Origin: Thioclava marina
Lineage (GTDB): Bacteria; Pseudomonadota; Alphaproteobacteria; Rhodobacterales; Rhodobacteraceae
Length of the DNA stretch: 64,000 nucleotides
Direction: 5' to 3'
Assembly: GCF_002020135.1 (NCBI RefSeq)
Contig: NZ_MPZS01000002.1
Coordinates: 62,001-126,000 of the forward strand
Within the stretch, counting starts at the first letter, position 1; every line of letters starts with the position of its first letter. Shown in pieces: positions 47,201 through 59,045 of the stretch. The notes below the pieces were generated by a model that was not told the origin of the DNA, made no database searches, and worked only from the letters and a program-made list of their open reading frames with translations. Position numbers and translations under genes: made by a program.

Positions 47201-47718
47201 TCGACATAGAGCCGGTTGGGATAGATCCCGGCGAGCTTCTGCAACAGCGCCTTCGCGCGGTCCTTCCCCCCGTTGCGAATGAGCCGCCCGACCGGCCCGT
47301 CGGGCCCACCCGACAGACAGATCAGCCCCTCGGAATAGCGCTCCAACTCCTCGATCGTCACCTGCACCTGCGCCCCGTGCTTGTCGAGATAGAGGCACGA
47401 GTTCAGCTTCATCAGGTTCTCGTATCCGCGCTCCGTCTGCGCCAGCAGCACGACCGGCGCGGGCAGACGCGGCTTCTCGCCCGGTTTCGCGGGATCGTAT
47501 TCCAGCGAGACCTGACAGCCGATGATCGGCTGCAACCCGGCCCCGATCGCGGTGACGGAAAATTCCAGCGCCGCGAACATGTTATTCGTATCGGTGACGG
47601 CCACGGCAGGCATCCCCGCCGCCTCGCACATCTTCACAAGTTTCTTCGCGGGCACGGCGCCTTCGAGGAGCGAATACTCGGTATGGACGCGCAGATGAAT
47701 GAATCGGGGGCTGGTCAT
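44218..47718 (-). CDS. dnaE: DNA polymerase III alpha subunit
   Basis: 1166-aa replicative polymerase. PHP domain at the N-terminus (FIHLRVHTEYSLLEG), polymerase active site with the PDFDIDFCMDRR acidic motif, GPGRGSGAGSLV, and a C-terminal OB-fold region. Typical dnaE1 length and the absence of an imuA/imuB neighbourhood argue against the error-prone DnaE2. Divergent from xdhA. Confidence 0.97.
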   Translation of the reverse strand: MTSPRFIHLRVHTEYSLLEGAVPAKKLVKMCEAAGMPAVAVTDTNNMFAALEFSVTAIGAGLQPIIGCQVSLEYDPAKPGEKPRLPAPVVLLAQTERGYENLMKLNSCLYLDKHGAQVQVTIEELERYSEGLICLSGGPDGPVGRLIRNGGKDRAKALLQKLAGIYPNRLYVELQRHPGEGGALTEAEVATERPFVEWAYEMGLPLVATNDVYFPKTEMYEAHDAMICIAEGAYVDQIEPRRRLTPQHYFKSEGEMVALFADLPEAIENTVEIAKRCAFAAYKRAPILPKFADDEVEELRRQAWDGLRARLDVIPHAAPVEEYEKRLQFELDIIEQMGFPGYFLIVADFIKWAKDHDIPVGPGRGSGAGSLVAYALTITDLDPLRYSLLFERFLNPERVSMPDFDIDFCMDRREEVIQYVQKKYGREKVGQIITFGALLSKAAVRDVGRVLQMSYGHVDKLSKMIPVEGVKPVSIEKALADEPRLREAAKNEEVVARLLDYAKAIEGLLRNASTHAAGVVIGDRPIDELVPLYQDPRSDMPATQFNMKWVEQAGLVKFDFLGLKTLTVIQSAMNLIFKSGRPLHVDAAGNTLYEPAEGAENLINAIPLDDEKTYKLYADAKTVAVFQVESEGMKSALRQMKPTCIEDIVALVALYRPGPMENIPTYCEVKNGLRDITSVHPTIDHILEETQGIIVYQEQVMQIAQVMAGYSLGGADLLRRAMGKKIKEAMDAERPKFEEGAAKNGVDKKKASEVFDLLEKFANYGFNKSHAAAYAVVSYYTGWLKANHAVEFMGGVMNCDIHLTDKLAVYADEVQKKLGIEIIPPCVNRSLAMFDVVDQKLVYALGALKNVGVEAMQMIVEARGDEPFADLFDFARRVDMKRVGKRPLEMLARAGAFDLLDPNRKRVFESLESLMAWSGAVIEARESAQVSLFGEAGDDLPPPRLADTDDWLPGERLAEEHKAIGFYLSGHPIEDYLPALKRKNVLSWEEVQAKAVGGPFVTKIAGEVASVREKKSAKGNRFAFVALSDASGPYEVAFWSEALEACRDVLETGNLLVLTVKVEVDGESVRMVANAAQTVDKATADAGSSGLLVHIDDTQAVASVASLLDRVAREGKVQSRGPVSFMVYDTERQCRYQITALREAPVNAQVKGALRSLRGVSEVQEV

Positions 47719-47950
47719 GGCGCCAAGCTAGCGCCGCGCGCAGGTCCGCGCCAGCCTCTCGCGACGTCTCGCCCGCGTGTTCCGGCAGACACCCGCCCAA
47801 AAATTGATCACCAGATCAAGTTTCAGGCGGGGTGCCTCTGCGAATCCCTTGCCAATCCCCATCCGCATCGGGTTTGCTGGCCCGGTCCCGTTCTACGCCG
47901 CATCGAGCGGGACGACAGGGACAATGGTGGTAACGCGGCGGAATTTTCGT

Positions 47951-49347
47951 ATGGAAATCACGTTTCTTCTCAACGGAGAAACCCGCCGTGTCGAGGTGAG
48001 CGACCCGACGCAATCCGTGCTCGACTGGCTGCGCGCCGAGGGGCTGACCGGCACGAAAGAGGGCTGCAACGAGGGCGATTGCGGCGCCTGTTCGGTGATC
48101 GTGACGGATGATAGCGGCGCCAAGCCGCTCAATGCCTGCCTGATGATGATGCCCCATCTGCACGGTCGCGCCCTGCGCACCGTTGAGGGGATCGGAGACC
48201 CCGATGGCGCGCTCCACCCCGTCCAGCAGGCGATGATCGACCATCACGGCTCGCAATGCGGCTTCTGCACGCCGGGCTTCATCGCCTCGATGGCCGCGGG
48301 CCATCTGAACGGGCGCACCGATCACGACGATCTGCTCGCCGGAAATCTCTGCCGCTGCACCGGCTACGCCCCGATCATCCGCGCCGCGAAAGCCGCCGAA
48401 GCCGCACCCGTGCCGAATTGGATGCGCGACACCCCCATCCAACTGCATGAAATATCCTCGGGGGGTGAATGGTCCGCAGGACCAGAGGGGGGCCGACAGC
48501 CCCCCTTCCTGCCGACCGGCTCGGACGAACTCGCCGAGTGGTATCTCGCCCATCCCGAGGCCACCTTGATCGCAGGCGCCACCGATGTCGGCCTGTGGGT
48601 CACGAAACAGCTCCGCGAACTCAAAACGGTCGCCTTCCTGAACAACTGCAAGGACTTGCAGGTGATCGAGGAAACCGAGGACAGCTATATCGTCGGCGCT
48701 GGCGTTACCATTGCCGCCTTGCGCGAAGCCATGGCCGATCCCCATCCCGCCTTCGCGGAACTCCTGCGTCGCTTCGCCTCCGAACAGGTCCGGCAAGCCG
48801 CGACCATCGGCGGGAATATCGCGAACGGCTCGCCAATTGGCGACAGCCCGCCCGCGCTGATCGCGATGGGGGCAGAGCTGACCCTGCGCAAGGGCGACAC
48901 CCGCCGCACGATCCCGCTCGAGGCCTTCTTCCTCGACTACGGCAAACAGGACCGCACGCCCAGCGAGTTCGTCGAAAGCGTCACGATCCCGAAATCCGCG
49001 CCCGATCTCGCCTGCTACAAGCTCTCGAAACGCTTCGATCAGGACATCTCCGCCGTCTGTGGCGCGCTGAACATCCCGCGCAATGGCGGGACGATCACGG
49101 CCCCGCGTATCGCCTTCGGGGGCATGGCGGGCACTCCGAAACGCGCTGCGGCACTTGAGGCCGCGCTTGACGGCCAGCCCTTCACCGAAGAGGCGATCAT
49201 GGCCGCCCTGCCCGCGCTGGAACAGGATTTCACCCCGCTCACCGATATGCGCGCCTCGGATGCCTACCGGATGGAGGCCGCGAAAGCGTTGCTGCTCCGG
49301 TATCTCCGCGAGGCCCAAGGCGAGCTTTCGATCCTGGAGGTTCAGCC

Positions 49348-49351
<4 letters not shown>
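47951..49351 (+). CDS. xdhA: Xanthine dehydrogenase small subunit (2Fe-2S, FAD)
   Basis: 466-aa subunit. N-terminal ferredoxin-like domain with C39, C44, C47 ([11 protein letters not shown]), then the second cluster motif QCGFCTPGF and [11 protein letters not shown] domain (about 185-360) with [17 protein letters not shown]. The C-terminal CO-dehydrogenase-type domain follows. ATG at 47951 gives the canonical start. Transfers electrons from the Mo subunit to NAD+. Overlaps xdhB by 4 bp. Confidence 0.95.
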
Positions 49352-51623
<2,272 letters not shown>

Positions 51624-51627
<4 letters not shown>

Positions 51628-52559
51628 GCCTCGACTTGGCATATCTGGCCCGCATGGCCCAACGCGGCGCGTTCACACGGGTCGTGGTGGCGCGTGCGCA
51701 AGGGTCTGTCCCGCGCGAGGAAGGGGCCGCGATGCTCGTCTGGCCTGACCGGATCGAAGGCACGATCGGCGGCGGAGCATTGGAATACGCCGCGGTCGAA
51801 AAAGCCCGCAAGGGATTGACCGGGATCGAGAAAATTCCACTCGGCCCAGCGATGGCGCAATGCTGCGGCGGGGCGGTGACGTTGGCCTATGAAACCTTCG
51901 ATGCGAGTTCCGTCGCGCGGATCGCAGGCGACTGGCACGCCCGTCCGCTTGGGCGCACCACCAATCCGCCGCTCGCCCTCACGCGCGCGCTCTCGCGGGC
52001 CCGCGATCGTGGGGAAACACCTCCGATGCTGATCGGCGACTGGCTGATCGAGCGTGTTACGGCCCCTGCGACACCCATCTGGATCTGGGGCGCGGGTCAT
52101 GTCGGGCGAGCGTTCGTCAGCACGCTCGCCCCCCTGCCCGGCCTCGCGATCAGCTGGGCCGATAGTGGGGTCGAGCGCTTCCCTGAAACGACTCCAGAGG
52201 GCGTCACGCCATTGATCGCGGAAAACCCCGCCGATCTGGTGCCGCTCGCCCCAAGCAATGCCCGCCATTTCATTCTCACCTATTCCCATGCGCTCGATCT
52301 CGAGCTCTGTCACCGCCTGCTGACCCACGGTTTCACCGGGCTCGGGCTGATCGGTTCGGCCTCGAAATGGGTGAGGTTTCGCAAACGGCTGGGCATGCTT
52401 GGCCACACCGCCGCACAAATTTCACGCATTGCCTGCCCGATAGGCGATCCGACCCTTGGCAAGCACCCCCAGGCCATTGCCCTCGGGGTCGCGACCGGGC
52501 TAGTGAAAGAGCTGACCGCAGCGCAAGCTGCCACAGAAAGAGGGACGCGCGCCGGGTGA
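51624..52559 (+). CDS. xdhC: Xanthine dehydrogenase accessory protein XdhC
   Basis: 311-aa chaperone that binds Mo cofactor, promotes its sulfuration and inserts it into XdhB. N-terminal segment with GGGALEYAAVEKA and the MAQCCGGAV cysteine pair; C-terminal Rossmann domain with WIWGAGHVGRAF. Its stop overlaps the GTG start of the transporter ATPase, coupling enzyme and transporter expression. Confidence 0.94.
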
Positions 52560-54070
52560 GCGAGCTGTTGAAGATCGAAGGGCTGACCAAGGCCTATCCC
52601 GGTGTCGTGGCAAATGACGGTGTCGGCTTTTCCGTGCGTCCCGGCGAGGTTCACGCGCTTCTGGGCGAGAACGGCGCGGGCAAATCAACGCTGGTGAAGA
52701 TGATCTACGGGCTGGTGAAGCCCGATGCCGGCACGATGCATTTCGCAGGCGCCCCTTATGCCCCGACGGATCCACGTGCGGCGCGCACCGCCGGTGTGGC
52801 GATGGTGTTTCAGCATTTCTCTCTCTTCGAGGCGCTCAACGTGGCCGAAAATGTCGCGCTCGGCATGGAGAATCCGCCACCGATGCGCCAGCTTTCGGGA
52901 AAGATCCGCGAGATTTCCAAGGCTTACGGCCTCCCGCTTGATCCGGCCCGCCTCGTCGGCGATCTCTCCGCGGGTGAGCGTCAGCGCGTCGAGATCGTGC
53001 GCTGCCTGTTGCAGGATCCGAAACTCCTGATCATGGACGAGCCGACCTCGGTGTTGACACCGCAGGAGGTCGATATCCTCTTCCACACCCTGCGCAAGCT
53101 CTCCTCCGAGGGCACCGCGATCCTCTATATCTCGCACAAGCTCGAGGAAATCCGGGCGCTTTGCGAAGGCGCCACCATCCTGCGCGGCGGCAAGGTCGTG
53201 GGCTCGTGCAACCCGCGCGAGAAAACCGCGCGCGAGCTGGCCGAGATGATGGTCGGCGCCGAGCTGAAGGTGACCGATCGCGCCGAGCGCAGTTTCGGTG
53301 AGGTCGTACTCAAGGCCACCGGTCTCTCGCTGCCGCCGATGTCGCAATTCGGTCCCGCGCTGAAGGATGTCGGCTTCGAGCTGCATGCCGGCGAAGTGCT
53401 CGGGATCGGCGGGGTTGCCGGGAACGGGCAGGAAGAATTGCTGGCCACGCTGTCGGGGGAGAAACCCTCCATTCCCGGCACGGTGACGCTGATGGGCAAG
53501 GACATCTCCTCGCTTGGGCCCAATGGCCGCCGCGCGATGGGGCTGCTCGCGGCCCCCGAAGAACGGCTTGGCCATGCCGCCGTCCCGGCGATGAGCCTGA
53601 TCGAGAATGCGATCCTGACGGGCACGATGCGCAAACCGCTGACGAAGAACGGTTTCGTCGATCAGGCGGCCGCCAAGCGTTTCGCCGACGAGATCATTGC
53701 CGCCTTCGACGTGCGCACGCCCGGTTCCCATGTCGCGGCCCGCGCGCTGTCGGGCGGGAACCTGCAAAAATACGTGATCGGCCGCGAAGTTCTGCAAAAT
53801 CCGGCCGTCCTGATCGTCAACCAGCCGACCTGGGGTGTCGACGCGGCGGCTGCCGCCGCGATCCGGCAGGCCCTGCTCGATCTGGCGGCCAAGGGCGCGG
53901 CGGTCATTGCGATCAGTCAGGATCTCGACGAACTGATGGAGATCGCCGACAATTTCGCCGCGCTCAACGAGGGCAAACTCAGCGCACCGCGCCCGACGCA
54001 AGGTCTCACCATCGAGGAGATCGGCCTGATGCTGGGTGGCGCGCACGGGATGCAGGAGGCCACGGCATGA
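52556..54070 (+). CDS. BMP-type nucleoside/purine ABC transporter ATPase
   Basis: 504-aa protein with two ABC domains. First: Walker A GENGAGKSTLVK, signature LSAGERQRVEI, Walker B LLIMDEPTS. Second: degenerate P-loop GGVAGNGQEELL, signature ALSGGNLQKYVIGRE. This is the NupA/YufO type of simple sugar/nucleoside importers. GTG start (52556) overlaps xdhC stop (GTGA). Imports purine nucleosides or bases for XdhABC. Confidence 0.93.
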   Translation: MSELLKIEGLTKAYPGVVANDGVGFSVRPGEVHALLGENGAGKSTLVKMIYGLVKPDAGTMHFAGAPYAPTDPRAARTAGVAMVFQHFSLFEALNVAENVALGMENPPPMRQLSGKIREISKAYGLPLDPARLVGDLSAGERQRVEIVRCLLQDPKLLIMDEPTSVLTPQEVDILFHTLRKLSSEGTAILYISHKLEEIRALCEGATILRGGKVVGSCNPREKTARELAEMMVGAELKVTDRAERSFGEVVLKATGLSLPPMSQFGPALKDVGFELHAGEVLGIGGVAGNGQEELLATLSGEKPSIPGTVTLMGKDISSLGPNGRRAMGLLAAPEERLGHAAVPAMSLIENAILTGTMRKPLTKNGFVDQAAAKRFADEIIAAFDVRTPGSHVAARALSGGNLQKYVIGREVLQNPAVLIVNQPTWGVDAAAAAAIRQALLDLAAKGAAVIAISQDLDELMEIADNFAALNEGKLSAPRPTQGLTIEEIGLMLGGAHGMQEATA

Positions 54071-55146
54071 TCACCCTCGTCCGTCGCCCGACCCCGTCGA
54101 AACTCTGGACCTACGCGACCCCGATTGTCGCCGTCATCGCAACAATGATTGCAGGGGGTATTCTCTTTGCCGTGCTGGGCAAACACCCGGTCGAGGCGAT
54201 CCGCGTGATCTTCTGGGATCCGCTCTTTGGTGCCAACGCCGGCTATTTCAGGGGGCAGTTGCTGGTCAAGGCAGGACCGTTGATCCTGATCGCCGCCGGT
54301 CTCGCGATCGGTTTCCGGGCCGGGATCTGGAACATCGGGGCCGAAGGGCAATATATCATGGGGGCGCTTTTCTCCGCATGGCTCGCGCTGAAGATGTATC
54401 CCACTGAAAGCCATTGGCTTTTCCCCGCCATGATCGTGCTCGGCGCGCTCGGTGGTTTGCTCTGGGCGATGATCCCGGCGCTCTTGAAGGTGGTGTTCGG
54501 CACCTCCGAGATCCTCGTGTCGCTGATGCTGGTTTACGTGGCAGAAAACCTGCTGGCCTACATGTCTTTCGGCCCGCTCAAGAACCCCGAAGGCTACGGG
54601 TTTCCCGGCTCGCGCAACCTGCAGGACTACCCCTCGGCCTATAACGCGGAGCTCTTCGCGGGCACGGGCGTTCACTGGGGCGTGGTCACCGCGCTTGTTG
54701 CCGTGATCGCAACATACATTTTGATGCATCGCCACATCACCGGCTTCCGGATCCGAGTCGCAGGCGAGGCCCCGCGGGCGGCGCGCTTCGCGGGCGTGAT
54801 CCCGGCGCGGCTCGTGATCTTCTGTCTTGGCCTCGGCGGCGCTTTCGCGGGGCTGGCAGGGATGTTCGAGGTCTCCGGCCCCTCCGGCCAGATCACCGAC
54901 AGTTTCAACGTGGGATACGGTTTCACCGCGATCATCGTGGCCTTCCTCGGCCGCCTCCACCCGATCGGCATCCTGCTTGCGGGGCTCTTGATGGCGCTGA
55001 CCTATATCGGGGGCGACATGGCGCAGCTTGTACTTGGCTTGCCCTCGGCGGCGATCCAGGTCTTCCAGGGGATGTTGCTGTTCTTCCTGCTGGCCTTCGA
55101 TGTGCTGACCAACTTCCACATCCGTTTCGGGAGGGCTGGCGCATGA
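54067..55146 (+). CDS. BMP-type ABC transporter permease 1
   Basis: 359-aa permease of the NupB/YufP type with about ten membrane segments, including WNIGAEGQYIMGALFSAW and the EAA-like region GEAPRAARFAGV. Overlaps the ATPase gene by 4 bp and the next small gene by 4 bp. Confidence 0.92.
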   Translation: MITLVRRPTPSKLWTYATPIVAVIATMIAGGILFAVLGKHPVEAIRVIFWDPLFGANAGYFRGQLLVKAGPLILIAAGLAIGFRAGIWNIGAEGQYIMGALFSAWLALKMYPTESHWLFPAMIVLGALGGLLWAMIPALLKVVFGTSEILVSLMLVYVAENLLAYMSFGPLKNPEGYGFPGSRNLQDYPSAYNAELFAGTGVHWGVVTALVAVIATYILMHRHITGFRIRVAGEAPRAARFAGVIPARLVIFCLGLGGAFAGLAGMFEVSGPSGQITDSFNVGYGFTAIIVAFLGRLHPIGILLAGLLMALTYIGGDMAQLVLGLPSAAIQVFQGMLLFFLLAFDVLTNFHIRFGRAGA

Positions 55147-55472
55147 GGTTGCCTTCGCTCCATCTGCCGGTGATCGCCCTTGCGGGGCTGCTGCTCGGGC
55201 TCGGGATTTATTACCTGCTCGCGCTGCTCGACGTGATCTGGGCGGTGGTGCTGATGGGGATCGTTCTGCTGCTGGTCTTCGAAACCGCGCTGCGGGCGTC
55301 GCGGGCGCTGGTCTACCGGATGGGCGCACGTCCCGATGAGGAAGAGGCCCACCTGCCCCGCCTACGCGGGCGCGAACGATATGCCGCAATCGGCGGGCTG
55401 GTGGCGGGGCTCGGCTGCGGCTATGCGGTCTGGGGACCGGTTCTGATCTGGCAACAGGGAGGCGGCGCATGA
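55143..55472 (+). CDS. Small membrane protein between the two permease genes
   Basis: 109-aa protein with three hydrophobic segments (about residues 10-28, 32-50, 82-102) and an acidic/basic cytoplasmic loop containing GARPDEEEAHLPRLRG. No family recognised. Overlaps both permease genes by 4 bp, so it is expressed with the transporter and may be an accessory subunit; BMP-type transporters described so far do not require one. Confidence 0.8.
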   Translation: MRLPSLHLPVIALAGLLLGLGIYYLLALLDVIWAVVLMGIVLLLVFETALRASRALVYRMGARPDEEEAHLPRLRGRERYAAIGGLVAGLGCGYAVWGPVLIWQQGGGA

Positions 55473-56401
55473 TCGTCGGTGGAATCGACATCGTCAGCCT
55501 GACGGCGACGCTGATGGGGGCCTCGACCCCCGTCCTTCTGGCCGCCACGGGCGAGCTGGTGGCCGAGAAATCGGGCGTGCTCAACCTTGGCGTCGAGGGC
55601 ATGATGATCATGGGCGCGGTCGCGGGTTTTGCCGCAGCCGTCGCTACCGGCAATCCGGTGCTGGGCTTTGCGATGGGTGCGGTAGCGGGCGCGCTGATGG
55701 CGACGCTTTTCGCCTTCCTCACGCAGAAGCTGCTCTCGAACCAGGTCGCGACCGGTCTTGCACTGACGCTGTTCGGACTGGGGCTGAGCGCGCTGATCGG
55801 CAAGGGCTACGAGGGCGTGCGCCCGCCGCCGACCGCAAAGATTGATTTCGGTCCGCTCTCGGATATTCCCGTGCTCGGGCGCATCCTCTTTTCGCATGAC
55901 TGGATGGTCTATCTCTCGCTCATCCTCGTGGCGGTGGTCTGGTATGTGCTGCGCTCGACCCGCGCGGGCCTGATCCTGCGCGCGGTCGGCGAAAGCCACG
56001 ACGCCGCCCACGCACTCGGCTACCGGGTCGTGGCGGTGCGCTTCGCTGCGCTCGCTTTCGGAGGCGCGCTGGCGGGGCTGGGCGGCGCCTATCTCAGCCT
56101 CGTGCGCGTTCCGCAATGGACCGAAGGCATGACGGCTGGCGCGGGCTGGATCGCGCTCGCCATCGTCGTCTTCGCGAGCTGGCGGCCGTGGCGGGTGCTG
56201 CTCGGCGCCTATCTCTTCGGCGGCATCACGGCGCTCCAGCTCCAGCTTCAGGCTGCGGGTTACGCGATCCCCGTTCACATCCTCTCCATGGCGCCCTACG
56301 TGATCACCATCGTCGTTCTGGTGATCCTCTCGGCCATTCACCGCCACGGCGTGCAGGCAGCCCCTGCCAGCCTTGGCAAATCCTTCCATGCCTCGAGCTG
56401 A
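55469..56401 (+). CDS. BMP-type ABC transporter permease 2
   Basis: 310-aa permease of NupC/YufQ type. Signatures GVLNLGVEGMMIMGAVAGF and the EAA-like GESHDAAHALGYRVVAVR. About eight to nine membrane segments. Overlaps the small membrane protein gene by 4 bp; the binding protein gene starts 51 bp downstream. Confidence 0.92.
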   Translation: MIVGGIDIVSLTATLMGASTPVLLAATGELVAEKSGVLNLGVEGMMIMGAVAGFAAAVATGNPVLGFAMGAVAGALMATLFAFLTQKLLSNQVATGLALTLFGLGLSALIGKGYEGVRPPPTAKIDFGPLSDIPVLGRILFSHDWMVYLSLILVAVVWYVLRSTRAGLILRAVGESHDAAHALGYRVVAVRFAALAFGGALAGLGGAYLSLVRVPQWTEGMTAGAGWIALAIVVFASWRPWRVLLGAYLFGGITALQLQLQAAGYAIPVHILSMAPYVITIVVLVILSAIHRHGVQAAPASLGKSFHASS

Positions 56402-56452
56402 GGCATCCATCCAAGCCCCCGCAAGAGGGCGCAACAACCTGGGAGTTACGCG

Positions 56453-57541
56453 ATGAACCGCAGATCCTTTCTGAAAACCACCGCCGCGACAGCCATCGTC
56501 GCGGGTGCGGGCAGCCTGCCCGCATTCGCCGCCGACGAGCCGCTGAAGATCGGCTTCATCTATGTCGGCCCCGTGGGCGACATGGGCTGGTCCTACCAGC
56601 ACGATCAGGGCCGTCAGGCGATCGAAGCCGCCTATGGCGACAAGGTCCAGACCTCCTTCATCGAGAACGTTCCCGAAGGCCCCGACGCCGAGCGCGCCCT
56701 TACCCAGCTCGCGCTGGAAGGCAACAAGCTGATCTTCGCGACCTCGTTCGGCTTCATGGACGCCGTGATGAACGTGGCGAAGAAATTCCCGGATGTGAAA
56801 TTCGAGCACGCCACCGGCTACAAGCTCTCCGACAATGTCGCGATCTATGACGCGAAGTTCTTCCAGGGCCGCGCCATTCAGGGCACGATCGGCGGTCGCA
56901 TGACCAAGACCAACAAGATCGGCTACATCGCCTCCTTCCCGATCCCCGAGGTCTACCAGGGCATCAACGCGGCCTATCTCGCCGCGAAGAAGGTCAACCC
57001 CGATGTCGAGATGAAAGTCGTCTGGGCCTACACCTGGTTCGACCCGGCGAAAGAGGCCGACGCGGCCGCAGCCCTCATCGCCGATGGCGTGGACGTGCTG
57101 CTCCAGCATACCGACTCGACCGCACCGCAGGCGAAAGCTCAGGAAGCGGGCAACGTCATCACCTTCGGTCAGGCCTCCGACATGTCCTCCTTTGCGCCGA
57201 TGCCGCGCGTGTCCTCGACCATCGACAACTGGGCGCCCTATTACGTCAAGCGCGCGGGCGCGATGATGGACGGTGCCTGGGCCTCGCAGGCGACCTGGGG
57301 CGGCATCGATACCGGGATGGTCGAGATCGGCGAGATCTCGGACGCGGTTCCCGCCGAGGTCAAGGCCGAGGCCCTTCAGCTCAAGGAAGATATCGCCTCG
57401 GGCAAGGTGCACCCCTTCACCGGCCCGCTCAAGAAGCAGGACGGGTCCGCCTTCCTCGCCGATGGCGAAATGGCGACCGACGAGCTGCTCCACTCGATGA
57501 CCTTCTACGTCGAAGGCATCACCGCCGAGCCGCCGAAATAA
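56453..57541 (+). CDS. BMP-family nucleoside/purine-binding protein
   Basis: 362-aa periplasmic receptor of the BmpA/PnrA family. Tat-like signal RRSFLKTTAATA ending ...PAFAA. Mature protein begins EPLKIGFIYVGPVGDMGWSY, the family signature; FATSFGFMDAVMNVAKKFP and the ligand-side QHTDSTAPQAKA also fit. Followed by a strong terminator, closing the xdhABC-transporter operon. Confidence 0.93.
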   Translation: MNRRSFLKTTAATAIVAGAGSLPAFAADEPLKIGFIYVGPVGDMGWSYQHDQGRQAIEAAYGDKVQTSFIENVPEGPDAERALTQLALEGNKLIFATSFGFMDAVMNVAKKFPDVKFEHATGYKLSDNVAIYDAKFFQGRAIQGTIGGRMTKTNKIGYIASFPIPEVYQGINAAYLAAKKVNPDVEMKVVWAYTWFDPAKEADAAAALIADGVDVLLQHTDSTAPQAKAQEAGNVITFGQASDMSSFAPMPRVSSTIDNWAPYYVKRAGAMMDGAWASQATWGGIDTGMVEIGEISDAVPAEVKAEALQLKEDIASGKVHPFTGPLKKQDGSAFLADGEMATDELLHSMTFYVEGITAEPPK

Positions 57542-57568
57542 TCCGCAAGACGGAGACAAAACCCTGAA

Positions 57569-57593
57569 GGGCCGGCCCGGAGCCGGCCCTTTT
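57569..57593 (+). terminator. Terminator of the xdh-transporter operon
   Basis: GGGCCGGC (57569-57576) pairs with GCCGGCCC (57582-57589), 5-nt loop, then TTTT. Confidence 0.85.
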
Positions 57594-57684
57594 CACATTG
57601 TTTCAGCCGAAGGTGTTCGCTTCACGTTACCGTCAGACTTGTCCCAAAGGAGAATTAGGCGCAAGAATTGCAGGGCCGGTCCGC

Positions 57685-57734
57685 TTGACACATTCAAACA
57701 TTTGCATCTAACGAATGAGTCAATAGAAATTGAC
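57685..57734 (+). promoter_or_regulatory. sqr promoter with two operator-like palindromes
   Basis: TTGACA at 57685-57690 is a consensus -35; TAACGA at 57709-57714 is a weak -10 at 18-bp spacing. ATTC-N8-GCAT (57692-57707) lies between them and resembles the ATTC-N8-GAAT site recalled for the sulfide-sensing repressor SqrR/BigR. Downstream, GTCAAT-AGAA-ATTGAC (57719-57734) is a perfect 6-bp inverted repeat. Both are placed to block transcription. Confidence 0.6.
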
Positions 57735-57758
57735 AACCGGGGAACGGGAGGAAGAGAA

Positions 57759-59045
57759 ATGGCACATATCGTGGTGCTTGGCGCAGGTCTTGGTGGCGCC
57801 ATCATGGCTTATGAATTGCGTGACCAGATCCGCAAGGAAGACGAAATCACCGTCATCACCAAGGACCCGAAGTATCACTTCGTGCCCTCGAACCCTTGGG
57901 TTGCCGTCGGCTGGCGTGACCGCAAGGACATCACCGTCGATCTCGAACCGACGATGAAGAAGAAGAACATCAACTTCGTCCCCGTCGCCGCAAAGCGTCT
58001 TCATCCCGATGACAACAAGGTCGAACTCGAGGATGGCCGCGAGATTTCCTACGATTACATCGTGCTCGCCACCGGCCCGGAACTGGCTTTCGACGAGATC
58101 GAGGGTCTGGGCCCGGACGGGTTCACCCATTCGGTCTGCCATGTCGATCACGCCGAAGATGCCGGCACCGCGTTCAAGCGTTTCTGCGAAAACCCCGGCC
58201 CGATCATCGTGGGCGCCGTGCAGGGCGCATCCTGCTTCGGCCCCGCCTACGAGTTCGCCTTCATCCTCGACACTGCGCTGCGTCGCGCCAAGATCCGCGA
58301 TCAGGTTCCGATCACCTTCGTGACCTCTGAACCCTATGTCGGCCATCTCGGCCTCGACGGCGTCGGCGACACCAAGGGTCTGCTCGAATCCGCGATGCGC
58401 GAGAAGCACATGAAGTGGATGGTCTCGAGCCGCGTGAAGAAGGTCGAGGACGGCGTGATGCATGTCGAGGAAATCGCCGATGACGGTTCGGTCAAGGCGA
58501 CCCACGAGATGCCGTTCAAATACTCGATGATGCTGCCCCCCTTCCGTGGCATCCCGGCCGTGATGGGCATCGAGGGCCTCGTGAACCCGCGCGGCTTCGT
58601 CATCGTCGACAAGCACCAGCGCAACCCGAAATACCCGAATGTCTTCGGCATCGGTGTCGGCATCGCCATTCCGCCCATGGGTCCGACCCCGGTGCCGGTC
58701 GGCGTTCCGAAGACCGGTTTCATGATTGAATCGATGGTCACCGCGACGGCGCATAACATCGGCAATATCCTCCGCGACAAGGAGCCCGACGAAACCGGCA
58801 CCTGGAACGCGATCTGTCTGGCCGATTTCGGCGACTCGGGCATCGCTTTCGTCGCTCAGCCGCAGCTCCCGCCGCGCAACGTGAACTGGTCGAGCCAAGG
58901 CAAATGGGTCCACCTCGCCAAGATCGGCTTCGAGAAATACTTCATGCGCAAGCTGCGCAAGGGCACCTCGGAGCCCTTCTACGAAAAGACGGCGATGAAG
59001 ATGCTGGGCATCGACAAGCTCAAGGCGGTCAAGAAGACCCACTGA
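57759..59045 (+). CDS. sqr: Sulfide:quinone oxidoreductase, type I
   Basis: 428-aa membrane-associated flavoprotein that oxidises sulfide to polysulfide/sulfur and reduces quinone. The three catalytic cysteines are C127, C159 and C353, identical in position to Rhodobacter capsulatus SQR. FAD motif GAGLGGAIMAYEL is at residues 8-20; the C-terminal VAQPQLPPRNVNWSSQGKWV block fits type I. ATG at 57759 follows GGGAGGAA. C-terminal amphipathic helix anchors it to the membrane face. Monocistronic. Confidence 0.96.
   Translation: MAHIVVLGAGLGGAIMAYELRDQIRKEDEITVITKDPKYHFVPSNPWVAVGWRDRKDITVDLEPTMKKKNINFVPVAAKRLHPDDNKVELEDGREISYDYIVLATGPELAFDEIEGLGPDGFTHSVCHVDHAEDAGTAFKRFCENPGPIIVGAVQGASCFGPAYEFAFILDTALRRAKIRDQVPITFVTSEPYVGHLGLDGVGDTKGLLESAMREKHMKWMVSSRVKKVEDGVMHVEEIADDGSVKATHEMPFKYSMMLPPFRGIPAVMGIEGLVNPRGFVIVDKHQRNPKYPNVFGIGVGIAIPPMGPTPVPVGVPKTGFMIESMVTATAHNIGNILRDKEPDETGTWNAICLADFGDSGIAFVAQPQLPPRNVNWSSQGKWVHLAKIGFEKYFMRKLRKGTSEPFYEKTAMKMLGIDKLKAVKKTH

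Noticed and set aside
47719-47950. Possible purine riboswitch upstream of xdhA
   Set aside because: No aptamer-like three-way junction or terminator could be recognised in the 232-bp divergent spacer.
44365-48111. 1248-codon plus-strand frame
   Set aside because: Antisense to dnaE for nearly its full length; no domain and the same Arg/His/Leu bias as other shadows.
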